From an uncultured Mobiluncus sp. (lineage in GTDB: Bacteria; Actinomycetota; Actinomycetes; Actinomycetales; Actinomycetaceae), in NCBI RefSeq assembly GCF_902488535.1, contig NZ_CABTWO010000003.1:1-64000 (forward strand): a DNA stretch of 64,000 bases. The letters run 5' to 3'. Of the stretch, positions 60,885 to 64,000 are shown piece by piece. The position numbers and the translations under genes were made by a program. How positions within the stretch are numbered: position 1 is the stretch's first letter; each line of letters begins with the position of its first letter. A model generated the notes under the pieces. It worked only from the letters and a program-made list of their open reading frames with translations. It searched no databases and was not told where the DNA came from.

Positions 60885-62234
60885 ATGAACACAGCTGAAA
60901 AGTCCGGTGCACCGTTTTTGCCAATTCTCCTGTCCGGCGACATTGGAACGTATGCGTTTGCGCGGTCATTTTATGAGCAATGGCATGTGAAATCTCTGAT
61001 AATTACCCCTCTGGTGCTGGGGCCGATTCGCCACTCTCGTCTGCTTGACGCGATAGAGATAAACGAAAGCAGCGTCGACCCAAACCTCAGTGCTTTCATC
61101 GAAAAACTCATAGAGATGGGTCCCGAACTGGCGGCGCGTTACCCGGACACCCCGCTGGTGTTGCTGGCGAACCAAGATACCCACGTGGTCAATATCCAAA
61201 AGAACGCTTCCCGGCTGGCTCCTTACTATCGCTTTGCTTTCCCCAGCGTGGACGTCATCGAATTGACCAATGACAAGGCGCATTTCGCCAAGGCTGCCGA
61301 AAAGTACGGGTTGCGGGTTCCCACTACTCTGGAGCTCAATCTCGATGCTGGAACGACCTCCCTGATGGACGCCATCACCGAAACCCTGGGGGACAAATAT
61401 CCGCTGATTATCAAGCCGTGCCAGTCCTACGGTTACGAGCGGCTGCGCTGGCCGGGCAAATCTAAGGTTTATACAGCTGATAGTCCGCGTCGGGCTCGAG
61501 CGATTCTGGAGGAGCTGGAAACACACACTGCCGGGAACCCGGATGCGCGCCGGTTCGTGGCCCAGCCGCGGGTGTCCGGAAACGACACGCACAGCTTGTC
61601 CATAACAGTGTATGTGGACGCGGACAAACGGGTTAGTTTCCTGGGGTCGGCTCACGTGCTGCTGGAAGACCACGTTCCGACCGCCCTGGGCAATCCGGCC
61701 GCGATGATTACAGAAAGCTACCCTGAACTGTATCGTCAGGCCAGCGATTTCCTGACCGGTATCGGCTGGCATGGTTTCGCAAACTTTGATGTCAAGGTCG
61801 ACAGTGCCACCGGTCAGGCTTACTTCTTTGAGGTCAACCCCCGCATCGGCAGGAATCTCTATTACAACACCGCTGCCGGAAATAACCCGCTGCCCGCTTT
61901 GATTAACGACGTCATCTATCACCGACCTACTGAGCCGAAGTCTCACTTCGACACGATTCTCTATACGGTGTTGCCGTTACGTCTGATTTTGAAGTACACG
62001 ACCGGTCAGGTGCGCCGTCAAGTCAAGTCGCTGCACCGGGCGGGCAAAGTCTTTAATCCTTTGCTGGCTCCGGCGGAAAGACAGTTTTCCCTGCGATACC
62101 TGCGGCGTCGTCTCTATGTGTGGCTTTCCACCCAGCGGCATTGGTTCAAGTTCAAGCAGAACTATCCGCTGGAAGCGCTGCAGGCCGAAGGGCGCGACTC
62201 TTTCGATACCGCCCAGCTGCGCGCGCAGCATTAG
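60885..62234 (+). CDS. ATP-grasp carboxylate-amine ligase
   Basis: A 449-residue ATP-grasp enzyme. ATP-binding features: YPLIIKPCQSYGYERLRWPG (about 169-188) and FFEVNPRIGRNLYYN (about 318-332), with the metal-binding Glu and Asn. It resembles the D-aspartate ligase/carboxylate-amine ligase type found in Gram-positives that link an amino acid to a peptidoglycan peptide or another small molecule. Whether it acts on the wall is an inference from context. The ATG follows GAGGAGAG, 76 bases after pnp; a 9-bp hairpin (GGCGGGGGA with TCCCTCGCC) lies between them. Confidence 0.8.
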   Translation: MNTAEKSGAPFLPILLSGDIGTYAFARSFYEQWHVKSLIITPLVLGPIRHSRLLDAIEINESSVDPNLSAFIEKLIEMGPELAARYPDTPLVLLANQDTHVVNIQKNASRLAPYYRFAFPSVDVIELTNDKAHFAKAAEKYGLRVPTTLELNLDAGTTSLMDAITETLGDKYPLIIKPCQSYGYERLRWPGKSKVYTADSPRRARAILEELETHTAGNPDARRFVAQPRVSGNDTHSLSITVYVDADKRVSFLGSAHVLLEDHVPTALGNPAAMITESYPELYRQASDFLTGIGWHGFANFDVKVDSATGQAYFFEVNPRIGRNLYYNTAAGNNPLPALINDVIYHRPTEPKSHFDTILYTVLPLRLILKYTTGQVRRQVKSLHRAGKVFNPLLAPAERQFSLRYLRRRLYVWLSTQRHWFKFKQNYPLEALQAEGRDSFDTAQLRAQH

Positions 62235-62246
62235 TCTTCGCGCGCT

Positions 62247-62516
62247 CTAGCGGCGTGATTCTGTTAGGGCGCTAACCAGTAGGGCGACCCCGGAGGTCCC
62301 GAATACCAGCAGGACTAGCGTCCACAGCGACACGACGACGCCCAGGGCGGCGCCGAAAACTACCAAACCAATGAGGATAAACACCACGCTGAAGGCGATG
62401 GCGGCCAGGCTGCGATGCTCACGGCGGGGTTCCAAGGGCGGTTCCACGGGTGGTTCCGGCGTTTTTCCTTCCTCCAAGTCGGGAGTGAGGGGGATGGTTT
62501 CCGTTGTGTTTTCCAT
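62247..62516 (-). CDS. Small two-helix membrane protein
   Basis: A protein of about 89 residues: an acidic/Pro-rich N-terminus (1-35), then two hydrophobic helices (about 39-60 and 63-83) with a short loop. The ATG at 62516 is preferred over the GTG at 62525 because AGGTG is 7 bases upstream of it. It is immediately downstream of the membrane protein gene 62530-64000 on the same strand, so it may be part of the same envelope unit. Function unknown. Confidence 0.7.
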   Translation of the reverse strand: MENTTETIPLTPDLEEGKTPEPPVEPPLEPRREHRSLAAIAFSVVFILIGLVVFGAALGVVVSLWTLVLLVFGTSGVALLVSALTESRR

Positions 62517-62529
62517 AGTTGTCACCTAA

Positions 62530-64000
62530 TTAGTTGTTCTCAAGGTCGGGGGCGCGGTTCGGGGAAGGCGTCGTGGATGAATCCGGGGGGACGGGCGTGG
62601 CCGGTCTGCTCGGGGTTTCGCTGCTCCTGGCGGAGGAGCGCGGGGTTCCGTTTAGCGGGTCAAACAGGTTATCGCCGGGTTTCCACTTGCTGCCGCCGGG
62701 CTGGAACAGGTCGTTGAATCCGTCTTGGTTGGCGTCCGTCCACTTCCCGGCCTTGCCTGACTGAACGTCAGCGAGAGTCAGCGTGTTGTCTATGTCCAGT
62801 TCAGACACGGTTTGTCCGCCCAGCGCTATGGGGTCACCCTCAATTCCGTCGGCCGTTTTGAATTCGATAGTTCCGTCTCCGGATACGGCGCGGCGGCGAA
62901 ACTCTCGCAGTGCAGCGCTACTGTCGTTTTCAGAGCCGACCTCAGTGCTGTTGTATTCCGGCAGATTGGCAGTCATCAAATCCCGACCATTCAACACATA
63001 GTTGACCAGGAAGTGCCCGTCAGGCAGCACCGCGCCGTTCCATAAATCCACGGGGGGACGTTCATAGAGCGACACGGTTCCGTGTGCCAGGTTGATTTCG
63101 ACAGTTTGGGGTTTGGTCTGGTTTCCTGGCGTGTTGTCCGACAGCGGGACGTCGTGTTGGATTTTTAGTTTCGTCACCTCTGAACTGCCCAGACTGATGT
63201 TAGCGGCCTCATATTCCTTGGTTCGATCCACGAATTCCACGCGCTGATTGCCGTCCATAGTGAAGTATTGTGGACGGTGTTTTTCAACGGATGAGGACTG
63301 TAAAAAGGTTTCGCTCATGTCCCATTTGCTGTCTTTCAGGGTGGAAGTTGTCACGTTGCCTTGGGCTAAGTTGATTTCCAGGTCAACGTTTTGTTCTGGC
63401 AGCGTATAAATTGAGACATTCCCGTTGACCAGATTGACTGTGATGGGTTTACCAGGGTTCGTGGCACGTAGGTCGATATTAGCGCCGCCGCGAATGGCGC
63501 TGAGCTCGTCTCCGGGGTGTAAATCGTTGCTCTGGTAGCTAAACGTTTCAGGAAAATCGTGCCAGTCAATGGTGGAACGCAGCTCGCGCAGCTGGGGCAT
63601 CACGGACATTCCCACTGTTGCCAGGGGCAGCGTTACGAACAAAATCACCAGCGGGGTGACGACGGCAAGCCAGCCCGTCCGTCGTTTCTGCAGGGCTGCT
63701 ACCAACATGCCACCCCCCAGCACCATCGTCAGCAGACCGACAGCCAAAAGTACGGAACTTAGCGGGTCAAGCACCCCTATCAGAGGCAGCAGGATGCCGG
63801 TGAAAATCGACAGCAAAACCAACCCGCCGACCGTGAGACTGAGAGTGCGGCTCGGTCCGGGAATGCGCGGCGCCAAAATCGTCCTTGGCTGCGGATGAGG
63901 TGGGGCAGACATGGTCGAGGTGGCGCTGGAGGGAGTTGCGGGGCCAGCAGCGGGGACGGTAAAGCCCGGGTCGGGAACCGTAAAGTTAGTGGTGGGAGCC
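62530..64000 (-). CDS. Membrane protein with large beta-rich domain (5' end outside window)
   Basis: The frame has no stop from the window edge through the ATG at 63912, so the gene probably starts beyond the window. The visible part has about 30 low-complexity residues with a repeated FTVP motif, a membrane region with 3 helices (about 25-110 counted from the ATG at 63912), and an exported part of about 350 residues. The latter has repeated short strands (PITVNLVNGNVSIYTLPE, VDLEINLAQGNVTTSTL), as in DUF4097-like beta-helical regions linked to PspC-type stress proteins. A Ca-binding-like DANQDGFNDLF and a Pro/Ser-rich end follow. PspC-family membership is tentative. Confidence 0.65.
   Translation of the reverse strand, partial: APTTNFTVPDPGFTVPAAGPATPSSATSTMSAPPHPQPRTILAPRIPGPSRTLSLTVGGLVLLSIFTGILLPLIGVLDPLSSVLLAVGLLTMVLGGGMLVAALQKRRTGWLAVVTPLVILFVTLPLATVGMSVMPQLRELRSTIDWHDFPETFSYQSNDLHPGDELSAIRGGANIDLRATNPGKPITVNLVNGNVSIYTLPEQNVDLEINLAQGNVTTSTLKDSKWDMSETFLQSSSVEKHRPQYFTMDGNQRVEFVDRTKEYEAANISLGSSEVTKLKIQHDVPLSDNTPGNQTKPQTVEINLAHGTVSLYERPPVDLWNGAVLPDGHFLVNYVLNGRDLMTANLPEYNSTEVGSENDSSAALREFRRRAVSGDGTIEFKTADGIEGDPIALGGQTVSELDIDNTLTLADVQSGKAGKWTDANQDGFNDLFQPGGSKWKPGDNLFDPLNGTPRSSARSSETPSRPATPVPPDSSTTPSPNRAPDLENN

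Noticed and set aside
1..64000. tRNA, rRNA, CRISPR, insertion sequences or prophage
   Set aside because: No cloverleaf with a conserved T arm, no regularly spaced repeats, and no transposase, integrase or phage structural gene was recognised on either strand.

Overview
The window reads as part of an actinobacterial chromosome, most likely from the family Actinomycetaceae and possibly Mobiluncus or a close relative. The genus is an inference. It rests on the moderate to high GC content, the actinobacterial gene orders, the signature proteins DUF3117, DUF3107, AdnA/AdnB and the actinobacterial Tad set, and the number of secreted proteins with cell-wall-binding repeat 2 (CW_binding_2) modules. 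No tRNA, rRNA, CRISPR array, insertion sequence or prophage gene was recognised.

Layout. (1) 1-3391: the end of a carbamate kinase gene, a YfcC-type transporter and a membrane-bound LuxR-type regulator, all noticeably AT-richer than the rest. (2) 3709-8088, minus strand: a sortase-anchored surface protein with an LAATG motif, exonuclease III, a YihY/BrkB membrane protein and a 2H phosphoesterase. (3) 8115-10941, plus strand: mannose-1-phosphate guanylyltransferase, a LOG-family hydrolase, DUF3117 and an O-methyltransferase. (4) 11012-17489: Mrp ATPase, an OatA-like acyltransferase, a PHP phosphoesterase, aminopeptidase P and a small membrane protein. (5) 17502-30870: a block resembling mycobacterial Rv3211-Rv3201c (DEAD-box helicase, ferritin-like protein, DUF3107, AdnA, AdnB), interrupted by a CAP plus CW_binding_2 protein and closed by a kinase-fold protein that lacks catalytic residues. 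(6) 31123-35614: a compact tad pilus/secretion operon (TadA, TadB, TadC, Flp-like, TadE, TadE-like, TadG-like). (7) 35621-39767: a MacB-like ABC exporter and a MarR regulator. (8) 39958-60808: the translation/RNA block rimP-nusA-infB-rbfA-truB-ribF-rpsO-pnp, broken up by three CW_binding_2 proteins, an alanine/glycine symporter, a CapA lipoprotein and a quinone oxidoreductase. (9) 60885-64000: an ATP-grasp ligase, a small membrane protein and an incomplete membrane protein.

The main theme is that conserved housekeeping gene orders are interrupted repeatedly by single secreted genes that share the CW_binding_2 anchor but carry different effector parts: a CAP domain, an Apf/transglycosylase-like domain, a trypsin-like protease and an unrecognised C-terminal domain. 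Together with the LAATG protein, the Tad operon, the OatA-like acyltransferase, CapA and the ATP-grasp ligase, much of the window concerns the cell envelope. Non-coding points of interest are two probable leaderless transcripts (8115 and 21488), a hairpin that sequesters the ribosome binding site of the quinone oxidoreductase gene, a doubly folded region upstream of rpsO, and a 64-nt structured element between nusA and the following surface gene. All assignments come from reading the sequence; no database search was run.
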